A stretch of DNA of 64,000 nucleotides from JAJPKK01 sp963702755 (GTDB lineage: Bacteria > Pseudomonadota > Alphaproteobacteria > Rhizobiales > Xanthobacteraceae), in NCBI GenBank assembly GCA_963702755.1, contig CAVPDZ010000022.1, positions 291,744 to 355,743 on the forward strand, in the 5' to 3' direction. A program made the position numbers and the translations under genes. The first letter of the stretch is position 1. Each line of letters opens with the position of its first letter. Under the pieces are notes generated by a model. The model searched no databases. It was not told the origin of the DNA and saw only the letters and a program-made list of their open reading frames with translations. This document shows, piece by piece, positions 1-9,443 of the stretch.

Positions 1-987
1 GATTTCTCGAGGCTGTTCCTGAAGCCCGAGGCGCCGTCGGGCGTGAAGATCTACAAGTGCGAATCGCAGGATCACAAGATTGCGGATATCCTCGACCGCA
101 AGCTGATTGCCGAAGCGCAATCGGCGCTCGACCGCGGCGCGCCGGTGCGGATCGTGACCACGATCAAGAACACCGATCGCGCTGCGGGTGCGATGCTGTC
201 AGGCGAGGTCGCCAAGCGCTACGGCCACGGCGGCCTGCCGGACGACACCATCCACGTCAAGCTGACCGGCACCGCCGGGCAGAGCTTCGGCGCCTGGCTC
301 GCGCGCGGCGTCACGCTCGAGCTCGAGGGCGAGGGCAACGATTACGTCGGCAAGGGCCTCTCCGGCGGCCGCATCATCGTGCGTCCGCCGGTGAATTCGG
401 GCATCGTGCCGGAAGAATCGATCATCGTCGGCAACACCGTCCTCTATGGCGCGATCGCGGGCGAGTGCTACTTCCGCGGCATCGCCGGCGAGCGATTTGC
501 CGTGCGCAATTCCGGCGCCATCGCCGTGGTGGAAGGCGCCGGCGACCATTGCTGCGAATACATGACCGGCGGCATCGTCATCGTGCTGGGCAAGACCGGC
601 CGCAACTTCGCGGCGGGCATGTCGGGCGGCATCGCTTATGTGTTGGACGAGGACGGTGCGTTTCCGACGCTCTGCAACATGGCGATGGTTGATCTCGAAC
701 CGGTCATCGACGAGGAAGACCTCAACGCCCGCGTCTATCACCAGGCGGGCGATCTCGACGGCCACGGGCGCGTGGAGATTCTTTCCGACTTGACGCGTTA
801 CGATGCGGCGCGGTTGCACCTGTTGATCACGCGTCACGCCCGCTTTGCGGGTTCGCGGCGCGCCGCGCATATTCTCGAGCACTGGGATGTTTATCGGCCC
901 AAGTTCCGCAAGGTCATGCCGGTGGAATATCGGCGGGCATTGGCCGAATTGGCCAAGGAACGTGCCGCGATGCAGGCGGCGGAGTAA
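1..987 (+). CDS. gltB: Glutamate synthase (NADPH) large subunit, C-terminal part
   Basis: This is the 3' end of the glutamate synthase alpha chain, which makes glutamate from glutamine-derived ammonia and 2-oxoglutarate in ammonium assimilation. The reading frame is open from the first base, so the gene begins outside the window. The visible part is the glycine-rich beta-helix (GXGXG) domain, with repeated turns such as GGLPDDT, GKGLSGGRIIV and AAGMSGGIAYVLDEDG. Its ending, a tail of about 90 residues with several lysines and arginines, is usual for the family. The small-subunit gene starts 52 bases downstream on the same strand, consistent with a gltBD operon. No frame break is seen in this part. 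Confidence 0.95.
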   Translation, partial: DFSRLFLKPEAPSGVKIYKCESQDHKIADILDRKLIAEAQSALDRGAPVRIVTTIKNTDRAAGAMLSGEVAKRYGHGGLPDDTIHVKLTGTAGQSFGAWLARGVTLELEGEGNDYVGKGLSGGRIIVRPPVNSGIVPEESIIVGNTVLYGAIAGECYFRGIAGERFAVRNSGAIAVVEGAGDHCCEYMTGGIVIVLGKTGRNFAAGMSGGIAYVLDEDGAFPTLCNMAMVDLEPVIDEEDLNARVYHQAGDLDGHGRVEILSDLTRYDAARLHLLITRHARFAGSRRAAHILEHWDVYRPKFRKVMPVEYRRALAELAKERAAMQAAE

Positions 988-1039
988 CGATGCGGGTATT
1001 TAACCTAATCACAACAGAACCCGCTCAGGTCTAACCGCA

Positions 1040-2458
1040 ATGGGCAAGGTTACCGGTTTCCTCGAGTTCGAGCGGAACGACCGCGACTACGCGCCGGTCG
1101 AAGAGCGGATTCGTCATTGGCGTGAGTTCGTGCTGCCGCTGCCGGAGCCGGAAACGCGGCGGCAGGCGGCGCGCTGCATGAACTGCGGCATCCCGTATTG
1201 TCACACCGGCTGTCCGGTCAACAACCAGATCCCGGACTGGAACGATCTCGTCTACACCGGTGCGTGGCAGGAAGCCTCGCGCAACCTGCATTCGACCAAC
1301 AACTTTCCGGAGTTCACCGGCCGCGTCTGCCCGGCGCCATGCGAAGCGTCCTGCACGCTCAACATCGACGACAATCCGGTGACCATCAAGACGATCGAAT
1401 GCGCGATCGTCGACCGCGCGTTCGAAGAGGGCTGGGTGAAGCCGGAGCCGCCGACGACCAAGACCGGAAAGTCGGTGGCGATCGTGGGCTCGGGTCCGGC
1501 CGGCCTCGCTTGCGCCCAGCAACTCGCGCGCGCCGGCCATCACGTCCATGTCTACGAGAAGCAAAAAAAGCCCGGCGGGCTGCTGCGCTACGGCATTCCG
1601 GACTTCAAGATGGAGAAATACCACGTCGACCGGCGCATCGCGCAGATGGAGGCCGAGGGCGTGAGCTTCCATTGCGGCGTCCATGTCGGGGTCGATCGCC
1701 CAGCCGCGGAGATCGTCGCGCGGCACGATGCCGTGGTGCTGACCGGCGGCGCCGAGAAAGCCCGCGACCTGCCGATTCCGGGTCGCCATTTCAAGGGCGT
1801 CCACTTCGCCATGGAGTTCCTGCCGCAGCAGAATCGCCGCATCGGCAACGAGTCGCAGGACGGCGTCGAGCCGATCCTCGCCGGCGGCAAGCACGTCGTG
1901 GTGATCGGCGGCGGCGACACCGGGTCCGACTGCATCGGCACATCGATCCGCCAGGGCGCGCTCTCGGTGACAAATTTTGAGATCATGCCGAAGCCGCCCG
2001 AGAAGGAGAACAAGGCGCTCACCTGGCCCGACTGGCCGCTGAAACTGCGCACGTCATCGAGCCATGAGGAAGGCGCCGAACGCGACTTCGCGATCCTGAC
2101 CCAGGAGTTCATCGGCGAGAACGACCACGTCAAGCGCCTGCGCTGCGTGCGCTGCGATGGCAAATTTCAGCCGATCCCCGGCACCGAATTCGAGCTCGCC
2201 GCGGATCTTGTGCTGCTCGCCATGGGTTTCGTGCATCCGGTGCACGAAGGCATGATCAAAGAGCTCGGCCTTGCGCTCGATCATCGCGGCAACGTCAAGG
2301 CCGACACCAATCAGTATGTGAGTTCGGTCGGGAAGGTCTTCGCCGCCGGCGACATGCGCCGCGGCCAATCGCTGGTGGTGTGGGCGATCCGCGAGGGCCG
2401 TCAGGCCGCACACGCCGTCGACAAGTTCCTGATGGGATCAACGACCCTGCCGAAATAA
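1040..2458 (+). CDS. gltD: Glutamate synthase (NADPH) small subunit
   Basis: The 472-residue beta subunit oxidises NADPH and passes electrons to the large subunit. The N-terminus has the cysteine-rich iron-sulfur cluster region (CMNCGIPYCHTGCP, about residues 46-59). An FAD-binding GxGxxG motif (VGSGPAGLACAQ) lies near residue 150, and the NADPH-binding motif VVIGGGDTGSDC near residue 290. The C-terminal FAD motif ends in FAAGDMRRGQSLVVWAI. Length and domain order match the family and the frame is intact. It follows gltB in the same direction and is probably cotranscribed. No strong ribosome-binding site is visible before the ATG, but the start agrees with the usual N-terminus MGKVTGF. Confidence 0.97.
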   Translation: MGKVTGFLEFERNDRDYAPVEERIRHWREFVLPLPEPETRRQAARCMNCGIPYCHTGCPVNNQIPDWNDLVYTGAWQEASRNLHSTNNFPEFTGRVCPAPCEASCTLNIDDNPVTIKTIECAIVDRAFEEGWVKPEPPTTKTGKSVAIVGSGPAGLACAQQLARAGHHVHVYEKQKKPGGLLRYGIPDFKMEKYHVDRRIAQMEAEGVSFHCGVHVGVDRPAAEIVARHDAVVLTGGAEKARDLPIPGRHFKGVHFAMEFLPQQNRRIGNESQDGVEPILAGGKHVVVIGGGDTGSDCIGTSIRQGALSVTNFEIMPKPPEKENKALTWPDWPLKLRTSSSHEEGAERDFAILTQEFIGENDHVKRLRCVRCDGKFQPIPGTEFELAADLVLLAMGFVHPVHEGMIKELGLALDHRGNVKADTNQYVSSVGKVFAAGDMRRGQSLVVWAIREGRQAAHAVDKFLMGSTTLPK

Positions 2459-2494
2459 CGGCGCGCGTTCAGCGCGTCGTTGGCGGCACTCGCG

Positions 2495-4136
2495 CTACCA
2501 GCGTCCGCCGCCGAAGAGGCCGCCGCCCCAGCCGCCACCACCACCACCCCAGCCGCCCCACCCACCGCCATAGCCGCCATAGCCGCGCTGGTCGGGACGA
2601 TAGTAAGAGTCGGCATAGGATCGCTGACGGCGCACCACCACGGGCCGCGCCTGCTCCGCGGCAGCGGCGGTCTTCGTGCCTTCGGCGCCCGGCGTGCCGG
2701 GCGCCGCGGCGACCGCCGACGGCTTTTCCTGCATCGGCGTCATCGGCAGATCGGTGGTCGCAACCACGGGATCGGACCCGGTCGGCGCAACATCACGCCG
2801 CGGCCAGGCGAAATCGTCGGCGCGTCCGGCAGGCGCGCGGACTGCTTCACCCTTCACCAGTACCTTCGCGGCCATCGCATCGGCGATCGCGTGCGGGACC
2901 TTTGCGCCCATCAGTTCGTCGGCTTCGCCGGCCCTCTCGCCAAGGAGCGGCAGCGTCGGACCCGACAGCGGGCGCGTCTTGCTCCGCGGCATTGTCCGCT
3001 TTGCCCTTCTGGTTCGCCGGCGCCGCCGCTTCGACCTTGGGAGTCTCTTCGGGGCCGGGCAGGGCAGCGGTCACCGGACGGACCGTCAACCAGCGCTGCA
3101 GCTCGCGCTCCACATAGTGGGCGAGCTTGCGCGCACCGAATTGGGTGAAGTATGTGCCGTCGCCCGCGCGCAGGCGGCGGGTCTGGCCTTCGACGTCCGG
3201 ACCGAACTGAGCGAAGTTGCCGGCCTCGTCGACGAAGCCGTCCCACACGTCGATGTAGATGATGCCGGCCTTGTCAGCGCGGCTGCGATAGAGATCGTTG
3301 AGGAACGTGATGTCGGCGGTTGCGCGCTGGCCGCGCAGCGGCGGCAAGCCGACCCAGAACACCGGCACGTTCGATGTCTTGAGCGCTGCGATGGTGTCGT
3401 CGATGCGCTTGATATAGGCGTCCGCCCACGCGTCGGTACGGAATTCATAGGTGCGGCTGCCGCCGGGCGGAATGGGGTCGGCGGCCTGCTTCTCGGGCGC
3501 CTTTTCCAGTTCGGCGTCTTGCGGCAGCGGCGCGGGCCTTCCACGCGAGCCGGGGGGTGCCACCGGCGTCGGAGGCGTCACAGCCGCCGGCGCGGTTTCG
3601 CGAATCTGACGGCGGTCGTTGATGCCGATCATCATCAAGATGATTTTGGGCTTCTGCGCCGCGATGATCTCGCGCGCAGTCTGCGGCCAATCGGGGTATT
3701 CGCCGCGCGGATCGTTGCGCACTTCGGTGCGGATCAAACCCGACAGCGTGCGATGCCGTCGCTGAATGCCGACCTCGGGAGTATCGACGTAGGCCTGCTC
3801 GAGACCATAAGAGAGCCAATCCGCCATGGCGTCGCCGAACACCATGACGTGGGTCTGCACCGCGGCTTCAGCCTTCGGATCGAGCTGCTTCGCCGCAGGC
3901 GCGCGGGAGTAATCGACTTGCGGCGCCGCCGGCCGCGCTTCTTGCTGAGATCCACCGCCCCCGAACCAGTCGAACAATCCGCGCGGCTGCCGGCGCGACT
4001 GGAACGGAAAACGGTCATCGAAAAACTGCGCCGAGGCCGGTACTGTCGTCACCGCCGCGAGCGTCGCGGCCACGGCCGTTTCGGCCGCAATCAACAGTGC
4101 CACGGTCAGCGATCGTGAAAAAATGCCGCGGGCCAT
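2495..4136 (-). CDS. DUF459/SGNH-hydrolase-like exported protein (one frame break)
   Basis: This is a DUF459 protein with an N-terminal signal sequence, a Gln/Arg/Pro-rich spacer, an SGNH-like domain and a Gly/Trp-rich C-terminal tail. The ATG at 4136 was chosen because it directly precedes a signal peptide that ends in an ASAQ site; a TTG at 4181 is also possible. SGNH blocks are recognisable (MVFGDAMADWL, MIGINDRRQIRE). However, the nucleophile position in block I reads Gly-Asp-Ala instead of Gly-Asp-Ser, and the last block reads DGTYFTQFGARKL with Tyr where a catalytic His is often found. The frame shifts near 2930-2960; the downstream frame supplies a DUF459-like stretch (KVPHAIADAMAAKVLVKGEA) and the GGWGG tail. 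Some family members are O-acetyl or peptidoglycan modifiers, but activity here is doubtful. Confidence 0.82.
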
Positions 4137-4294
4137 CGAACCAATCCTATTGCGCGCAGCCGGCACATGGCTCGACTGCAAAACAGGCTCTTTTGTACCA
4201 CGAATAACGTGTCGGATTGAAGGTCAGACGCCGATTTTCAACCCGGATGGGAACCCGATACCGGCCTGCCTGGTTCCCGCAGCGACGAATTTGT

Positions 4295-5662
4295 TCAGGG
4301 CTGGCGCAGGCGTTCCAGCATCTCGGCGGTCGCGAAACCATCGGGAACAAGGCCTTGGGAGACCTGGAAGCCCTTGAGAGCGCTGCGGGATTTCGCGTTG
4401 ATCCGGCCGTTGGGCTCGCCGCCGATATCAAATCCACGGCGGACCAGAAGCTGTTGCAGTTCGTAGCGTTCGGCGCTGGACAGGACGCGCTCCTGACGCG
4501 GCCAGGCAGTCACGATCGGCCCATCACCGCGCATGCGGTCGGCGAGATGCCCGATCGCGAGCGCGTAGGCCTCGGCCGGGTTGTATTTCATCAGGACGCG
4601 GAAGTTGTTGAGCATCAGGAACGCCGGCCCATTGGCGCCGGTCGGAACGAAGAGGTAGGCGCGATCGTTCGGCCGCGGATACCCCTTGCCGTTGGCGCGG
4701 ACCACGCCGAGATGCTGCCACTCCTTGAGCGTGTTCCACTTGCTGCTGTCGGCGAGGAGGTAATTGAACTCGGCCGGCAGCCTGACTTCGTAACCCCAGG
4801 TCGCGCCCGCGACCCAGCCATCGACTTTGAGGTTGTTGGCCGTCGAGGCAATGAGATCGGGAATCGAATCGACCACGTCGCGGCGGCCGTCGCCGTCGAA
4901 ATCAACGGCGTACTTCTTGAACGACGTCGGCATGAACTGGGTCGGCCCGAAAGCGCCCGCCCATGAGCCCTTCAGGCGATCGGGCGCGACATCGCCGCGA
5001 TTGAGGATTTCGAGCGTGGCGAGGAATTCGTCGCGGAAATAGGCTTGCCGACGGCCGACGCAGGCAAGCGTTGCCGTCGAGCGGATCACCGGGCGGTCGC
5101 CGATCATGCTCCCGAATTTCGACTCGATGCCCCAGATCGCCGTCACGATGTGGCGATCGACGCCGTAGGTCTTTTCCACCGCGTCGAAGGTGTCGCGATA
5201 TTTCGCGAGAATCGCCTGGCCTTCCTTGATCCGGTTGTCGCTCACCAGCAGATCGAGATATTCCCAGAAGGCCTTGGTGAACTCCGGCTGCGTATCCATG
5301 AGGTCCATGATGCGCAGGTCCGGCGTCAGGCCGCGGGTATAGGTATCGAACGTCGCCCGGGTGACGCCGCGACGCGCCGCGTCCGGCCACAGCCTCTCAA
5401 GGCAGTTCGGAAAATCGGACGCGGCGGCGACGATCGCCTGCGAGGTCATCAGCGGATGGCCCGAACTGCCGGACTGCCCGCTCCATTCCTGCGTCCCGAG
5501 CGCGCTCGGATTGGCGACGGAACCGGTCGCTGCCGGCGGCGACGACGGATTGAGGAAGGGGAACAGGCTGCCCAGACCCTGGGCATCGGCCGATCCTGCG
5601 GCGCCAAATACCGAGGCGCCGATCGCGCAAACCGCGCCGATCGTCCATTTGGCATTACGCAT
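4295..5662 (-). CDS. Lytic murein transglycosylase, MltB family, with peptidoglycan-binding domain
   Basis: This periplasmic enzyme cleaves the MurNAc-GlcNAc bond of peptidoglycan, forming 1,6-anhydromuropeptides. The start at 5662 (MRNAKW) was preferred over 5680 because GGGGAGC lies just upstream and a signal peptide with an SADAQ cleavage region follows. The SLT_2 domain carries the catalytic Glu in WGIESKFGS and the family signatures GAFGPTQFMPTSF and DFDGDGRRD. The last 60 residues form a PG_binding_1 domain (YELQQLLVRRGFDIGGEPNG). The 455-residue length and domain order are normal for MltB/SltB3-like proteins. The gene is divergent from galU across about 255 bases in which no gene is seen. 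Confidence 0.93.
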   Translation of the reverse strand: MRNAKWTIGAVCAIGASVFGAAGSADAQGLGSLFPFLNPSSPPAATGSVANPSALGTQEWSGQSGSSGHPLMTSQAIVAAASDFPNCLERLWPDAARRGVTRATFDTYTRGLTPDLRIMDLMDTQPEFTKAFWEYLDLLVSDNRIKEGQAILAKYRDTFDAVEKTYGVDRHIVTAIWGIESKFGSMIGDRPVIRSTATLACVGRRQAYFRDEFLATLEILNRGDVAPDRLKGSWAGAFGPTQFMPTSFKKYAVDFDGDGRRDVVDSIPDLIASTANNLKVDGWVAGATWGYEVRLPAEFNYLLADSSKWNTLKEWQHLGVVRANGKGYPRPNDRAYLFVPTGANGPAFLMLNNFRVLMKYNPAEAYALAIGHLADRMRGDGPIVTAWPRQERVLSSAERYELQQLLVRRGFDIGGEPNGRINAKSRSALKGFQVSQGLVPDGFATAEMLERLRQP

Positions 5663-5917
5663 TTCGAGCTCCCCGATCATGCCGCCTGGGCGTGCCCACC
5701 GCGCTCACTCGGCAATGGCATCCGAAACTCGTTGAGGGATTGTTAACGACGGACAATAGGGCAAAATCATGCTCCAGAGGCCTCTGTTTCCGGCTGTCTT
5801 TTCGCCGTGGACTTGCGTCCGCGCCCATGATTATTCGCTGTGCAGGAACTTTTGCATGGACCGCCGGGTTCAAACGCGACTTATGTATTCTCCGATCCAC
5901 CCGCCGCAACGGACCTC

Positions 5918-6793
5918 ATGAAGCCTCTCCGCAAAGCCATCCTGCCCGTCGCCGGGCTCGGCACCCGATTTCTGCCCGCAACCAAGGCCATGCCGAAAGA
6001 AATGCTGCCGGTGGTCGACCGGCCGCTCATCCAGCACGTGGTCGACGAGGCCCGGGCCGCCGGGATCGAGCATTTCATCTTCGTGACCGGCCGCAACAAG
6101 GAAGTCATCGAAGACCATTTCGACCGGCAGTTCGAACTTGAGATGACGCTGACCGAGCGCAATCGGCGTGCCGAACTCGAACTCCTGGAGCGCGACTTGC
6201 CGGGTCCGGGTCAGACGAGCTTCACACGCCAGCAGCAGCCGCTCGGTCTCGGCCACGCGGTGTGGTGCGCCCGCGAGCTTGTCGGCCACGAGCCGTTCGC
6301 CTTGCTGTTGCCCGACGTGCTGGTGCAGGCGCAGCGCGGCTGCATGGCGCAAATGATCGACGCTTATCGCAGCCTTGAAGGCGCCGCCAATGTCATCGCC
6401 GTCGAGGAAGTCCCGATGGACCGCGTCCACAGCTATGGCGTGGTCGGCGTCGGCAAGGCTCACGGTCCGGCGTTCGAAATCACTGCGATGATCGAAAAGC
6501 CGAAGCGCGAACAGGCGCCGTCGAACCTCATCATCACCGGCCGTTATATTTTGCAGCCGGAAATCTTCGACATCCTGGCAAGCCAGCCGCGCGGCGCGGG
6601 TGGCGAAATCCAGCTCACCGACGCGATGATTAGTCTCGCCGAACGCCAGCCGTTCTACGGATTGAAGTTCGAAGGCCGCAGCTTCGATTGCGGCAGCAAG
6701 ATCGGCTTCCTCGCCGCCAATGTCGCCTACGCGCTCGCCCGCGACGACATCGCGCCCGCGCTCCGCAGCGAGCTGAAGTCACTGCTCGGCTAG
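5918..6793 (+). CDS. galU: UTP--glucose-1-phosphate uridylyltransferase
   Basis: This cytoplasmic enzyme makes UDP-glucose from UTP and glucose-1-phosphate for envelope polysaccharides and glycolipids. The ATG at 5918 gives the usual N-terminus MKPLRKAILPVAGLG; the open frame extends to 5840 but that part has no similarity. The nucleotidyltransferase signature GLGTRFLPATKAMPKEMLP lies at about residues 13-31, and the C-terminal EGRSFDCGSKIGFL region is present. The length of 291 residues is typical and the frame is intact. The last 123 bases are duplicated in degraded form at 8727-8849. Confidence 0.97.
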   Translation: MKPLRKAILPVAGLGTRFLPATKAMPKEMLPVVDRPLIQHVVDEARAAGIEHFIFVTGRNKEVIEDHFDRQFELEMTLTERNRRAELELLERDLPGPGQTSFTRQQQPLGLGHAVWCARELVGHEPFALLLPDVLVQAQRGCMAQMIDAYRSLEGAANVIAVEEVPMDRVHSYGVVGVGKAHGPAFEITAMIEKPKREQAPSNLIITGRYILQPEIFDILASQPRGAGGEIQLTDAMISLAERQPFYGLKFEGRSFDCGSKIGFLAANVAYALARDDIAPALRSELKSLLG

Positions 6794-6837
6794 ATCAAAA
6801 TCTGGACGCGACGGCCGTCCTTCGGCCGCGGTGGCGG
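6794..6837 (-). pseudogene. Fossil of an ompA-like gene 3' end
   Basis: Read on the minus strand, the bases between the protease stop at 6838 and the galU stop encode RPKDGRRVQILI followed by TAG. This matches the end of the OmpA-like protein encoded at 8877-9437, where the corresponding stretch is RPEDGVNRRVQVL. Only about 13 codons remain and there is no start. It occupies the position, just after the protease gene, that the intact ompA-like gene occupies after protease copy B. I infer that it is the leftover of a deleted ompA copy in a tandem duplication. Confidence 0.7.
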
Positions 6838-8679
6838 CTATCTCGATCTGGTCACGATCGTCTTCACCGACGCACTGACCTCCCGGTCGGGCATGCTGGC
6901 ATCGACCTTGTAGGCGAGCGCGCGGCGCAACGCGGTCAGGTATTCGCGCTCGGTCTGTTGCAGGGGAAGCTGCGCGTCGAACAAGGGACTGCGTGAGGAC
7001 ACCGCAATAATCATCTCGCGGCCGAAAGGCGCATTGACGGTAAATCTGTCGCGACCTTGCGCGCCATCGCCGAAGATCAGGGTTTCCCCCGGCAAAGTTG
7101 GTTGCGGCACCAGTCCCGTCGGCTGGACGAGATGGATGACCGATCCGTCCGCCTGCACATAGCTCACGTAGAGGAACGTGATCTGCGACGGCGGCTGGAC
7201 CGCGATCCGCAACGTGTCGCCGGCGCGCAGGAAGGCGCTTGGACCGGTATCGATCTCCGCGGCATCGGCCGCGGCGAGCGGCCTTTCAAGCGTTTGCAGG
7301 ACTTCGCATTGAGGCCACGGCGCAACCTCCACATTGCCGACGACGGTATTCGGCACTGCGGCGGCGATGCGATTGACGAAAGCAAGATCAGCGGCTGAAC
7401 CGACGAAACCCTCCAGCACGTCTTGCTGGCCGCGCTTCTGCACGATGACCTTCGCGCACGACAGGCTGTCGAGGGCGGCAAGGCCCGGCATGACCTCAGG
7501 TGACGGCGGCGGACCAGGCGATGGTCCAGGCTGCGGCACCGGCCCCGGCGCAGGCGGGCTCACGTCCACGATCGGCGGCGGCAATGGTCGACGAAATGGC
7601 CTCGGCCCAGGTCCCGGCGGATTCACGTCCGTTACCGGCGGCGGATTTGGCGCGGGCGGGCTTTCGTTCGGCGCCGGCGGCGGTCGACGGAACGGTTGCG
7701 GCGACGGATACGGCGCGGGTGGCGGCGTTATATCCACCCGTGGAGCGGGCGCAGGCGCCGGCCTCGGCGCAGGGGCCGGAGCCGGCGGTCGCGGCCTCAG
7801 ATTGGCAATCTTTGGCCGCGAAGCAGCTACATCGAGCGTCGCGGCGAACCGCACGCGTTTGGAAAAGACCTCGTAGCTGATCCAGGCGTAACCATGATCA
7901 CCCCAGCCGCTACCCCACGAGTTGATCAGCCGAAATGCCTGCTTGCGTTCGTCGTAGCCGACGAGGGCCATCGCGTGCCAACTGTCTGCCTTGGGAACGA
8001 CAACCGCGTTTGTGAATACGTCTGCGCCGCGATGTTTGTCGAAAGCATTGTCATAATTGAACTCGATGTAGACAGGATTCGATCGCGCCAGCGCACCTTT
8101 CACGTCGTCAAGTCGTGCAACATTGATCACATGTGCATCGCGCACCCGAAAATCGTTCGCCGTCGCGACGACCTGAGGTGGCGGCGCAGTGTCGCAGTCA
8201 GCATCAGAATACGGGTATTGTGCGAGCGACAGCGCCCCTTTCTTGAGTACGGCGAGCGTAGACTTAAAGCTGGAACCCTTGTGACACGCCTCGTACTTCG
8301 AGATCTGCCGGGCCAGCGCGTAGACGAAGTTCGGGCTGGGGAGGTTCTCCGGCAATTCAACATCTCGGTTTTCGAGCGCGGCCGTGTAATAACTCCGCGC
8401 GGCGTAGGCGGTCGCCCAGGCGACGCAGGAATTCGCCTTGCCCTGGTGGCGGACGGCAGGCATGCGGAACGAAAGATCAACCGAGACCGGGAGAAAGGCG
8501 CGAAACTGCGGCGCAGTCGGAAACGTCGCTACGTCCGCAGCATCCATTTCGATCGCGCCGGTCGAATATTCCGTATCCGGTGGATCGAACTGATCACCGA
8601 CGCCCGCCACCTGCGCGTGCAACGCTGACGGTGCGAAAAGCATCAAGCCTGCGACCGCACAGGATGCGAAGCGAGCCAT
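6838..8679 (-). CDS. Papain-like (C1) cysteine protease with proline-rich linker and DUF4384-like domain, copy A
   Basis: This 613-residue exported protein starts at 8679, directly after an excellent ribosome-binding site (GGAGGAGG); the open frame further upstream is spurious. A signal peptide ending in LHAQ is followed by a complete C1 peptidase domain. The oxyanion Gln and catalytic Cys are in HQGKANSCVAWA, the His is in SWHAMALVGYD and the Asn is in RLINSWGSGWGDHGYAW. A linker of about 110 residues, very rich in Pro, follows. The C-terminal 200 residues contain a segment SLSCAKVIVQKR..VLEGFVGS and then a DUF4384-like region (LRIAVQPPSQITFLYVSYVQADG, split here at FLY). DUF4384 is better known attached to caspase-like proteases. 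The frame is intact. A paralogue with the same layout lies at 9444-11350. Confidence 0.88.
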   Translation of the reverse strand: MARFASCAVAGLMLFAPSALHAQVAGVGDQFDPPDTEYSTGAIEMDAADVATFPTAPQFRAFLPVSVDLSFRMPAVRHQGKANSCVAWATAYAARSYYTAALENRDVELPENLPSPNFVYALARQISKYEACHKGSSFKSTLAVLKKGALSLAQYPYSDADCDTAPPPQVVATANDFRVRDAHVINVARLDDVKGALARSNPVYIEFNYDNAFDKHRGADVFTNAVVVPKADSWHAMALVGYDERKQAFRLINSWGSGWGDHGYAWISYEVFSKRVRFAATLDVAASRPKIANLRPRPPAPAPAPRPAPAPAPRVDITPPPAPYPSPQPFRRPPPAPNESPPAPNPPPVTDVNPPGPGPRPFRRPLPPPIVDVSPPAPGPVPQPGPSPGPPPSPEVMPGLAALDSLSCAKVIVQKRGQQDVLEGFVGSAADLAFVNRIAAAVPNTVVGNVEVAPWPQCEVLQTLERPLAAADAAEIDTGPSAFLRAGDTLRIAVQPPSQITFLYVSYVQADGSVIHLVQPTGLVPQPTLPGETLIFGDGAQGRDRFTVNAPFGREMIIAVSSRSPLFDAQLPLQQTEREYLTALRRALAYKVDASMPDREVSASVKTIVTRSR

Positions 8680-8726
8680 GTCAAAACCTCCTCCGGCCTC
8701 ATGCTTCAGTCGCAGCGCAGGCCTCC

Positions 8727-8849
8727 GAAGGCTGCGGCTTCGATTGCGGCAGCAAGATCGGCTTCGACGCCACCAACGTCGCCTGCGCGCTTGCCTGCGA
8801 CGAGATCGCTCCCGCGCTACCGAGCGATCTGAAATCGCGGCTCGGCTGG
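8727..8849 (+). pseudogene. Degraded duplicate of the galU 3' end
   Basis: This 123-base stretch aligns without gaps to the last 123 bases of galU (6671-6793) at about 85% identity counted by eye. The translation is still recognisable (FDCGSKIGF..ALACDEIAPAL) but the galU stop TAG has become TGG. It has no start codon or upstream galU sequence. It lies between the 5' end of protease copy A and the 3' end of the ompA-like gene, the position expected if a block beginning inside galU was tandemly duplicated. Confidence 0.85.
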
Positions 8850-8876
8850 ACCGGCTCACTGTCCGCCCGCCGTTCA

Positions 8877-9437
8877 CTAACGCCCTTGCCGGGATGCCCC
8901 GACAGATGTGTTCAAAACCTGGACGCGACGGTTGACGCCGTCCTCGGGCCGCGATGGGTCAAACAACCGTTGTTTGCCGAACCCGCGCGCCGCGAGGCGG
9001 TTCGCGTCGATGCCGAACTGTGCCGTCAGATATTGCCGCACGGCCTCGGCGCGACGCTCCGACAGCTTCTGATTATAGTCGTCGCTGCCCTTTGCGTCGG
9101 TGTGGCCTTCGATCATGAAGGAGAAGCTCTTGAGCCGGTCGTCGACCAGCGCATAGCCAAGACGATCGAGCGTGATCCGCGCGTCCGAAGTCAGGTCGGC
9201 GGAATCGAAATCGAAGTTCACATAGAGATTGACCGAGAGCGGGTCCTCGCCGTTCGGGCCCTTCGTCACCGTGACGCCTCTGATGTCGCGCGTCAGCGGG
9301 CGCTTGCATTGGGGATCGAGGGCGCAAACGATGTCCGTGGTCGTGGCCTGCGCGGCGATGACCTCGACGGCAGGAAGCACAAGACAGGCGACCAACATCA
9401 GGCAGAGGACGAGTATGCGGTTCAATATGCAATTCAT
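8877..9437 (-). CDS. OmpA-family exported protein
   Basis: This 186-residue protein has an N-terminal hydrophobic signal segment and a C-terminal OmpA/MotB domain that anchors envelope proteins to peptidoglycan. The domain signature is clear: NFDFDSADLT, then GHTDAKGSDDYNQKLSERRA, then RLAARGFGKQRL. The Asp of GHTDAKG and the Arg of SERRA are the family's diaminopimelate-binding positions. It starts only 6 bases after the stop of protease copy B, so the two are surely one operon. There is no lipoprotein box that I can defend, although a Cys lies in the signal region (LVACLVLP). The domain is intact and no frame break is seen. Confidence 0.92.
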   Translation of the reverse strand: MNCILNRILVLCLMLVACLVLPAVEVIAAQATTTDIVCALDPQCKRPLTRDIRGVTVTKGPNGEDPLSVNLYVNFDFDSADLTSDARITLDRLGYALVDDRLKSFSFMIEGHTDAKGSDDYNQKLSERRAEAVRQYLTAQFGIDANRLAARGFGKQRLFDPSRPEDGVNRRVQVLNTSVGASRQGR

Positions 9438-9443
9438 GGCGTG

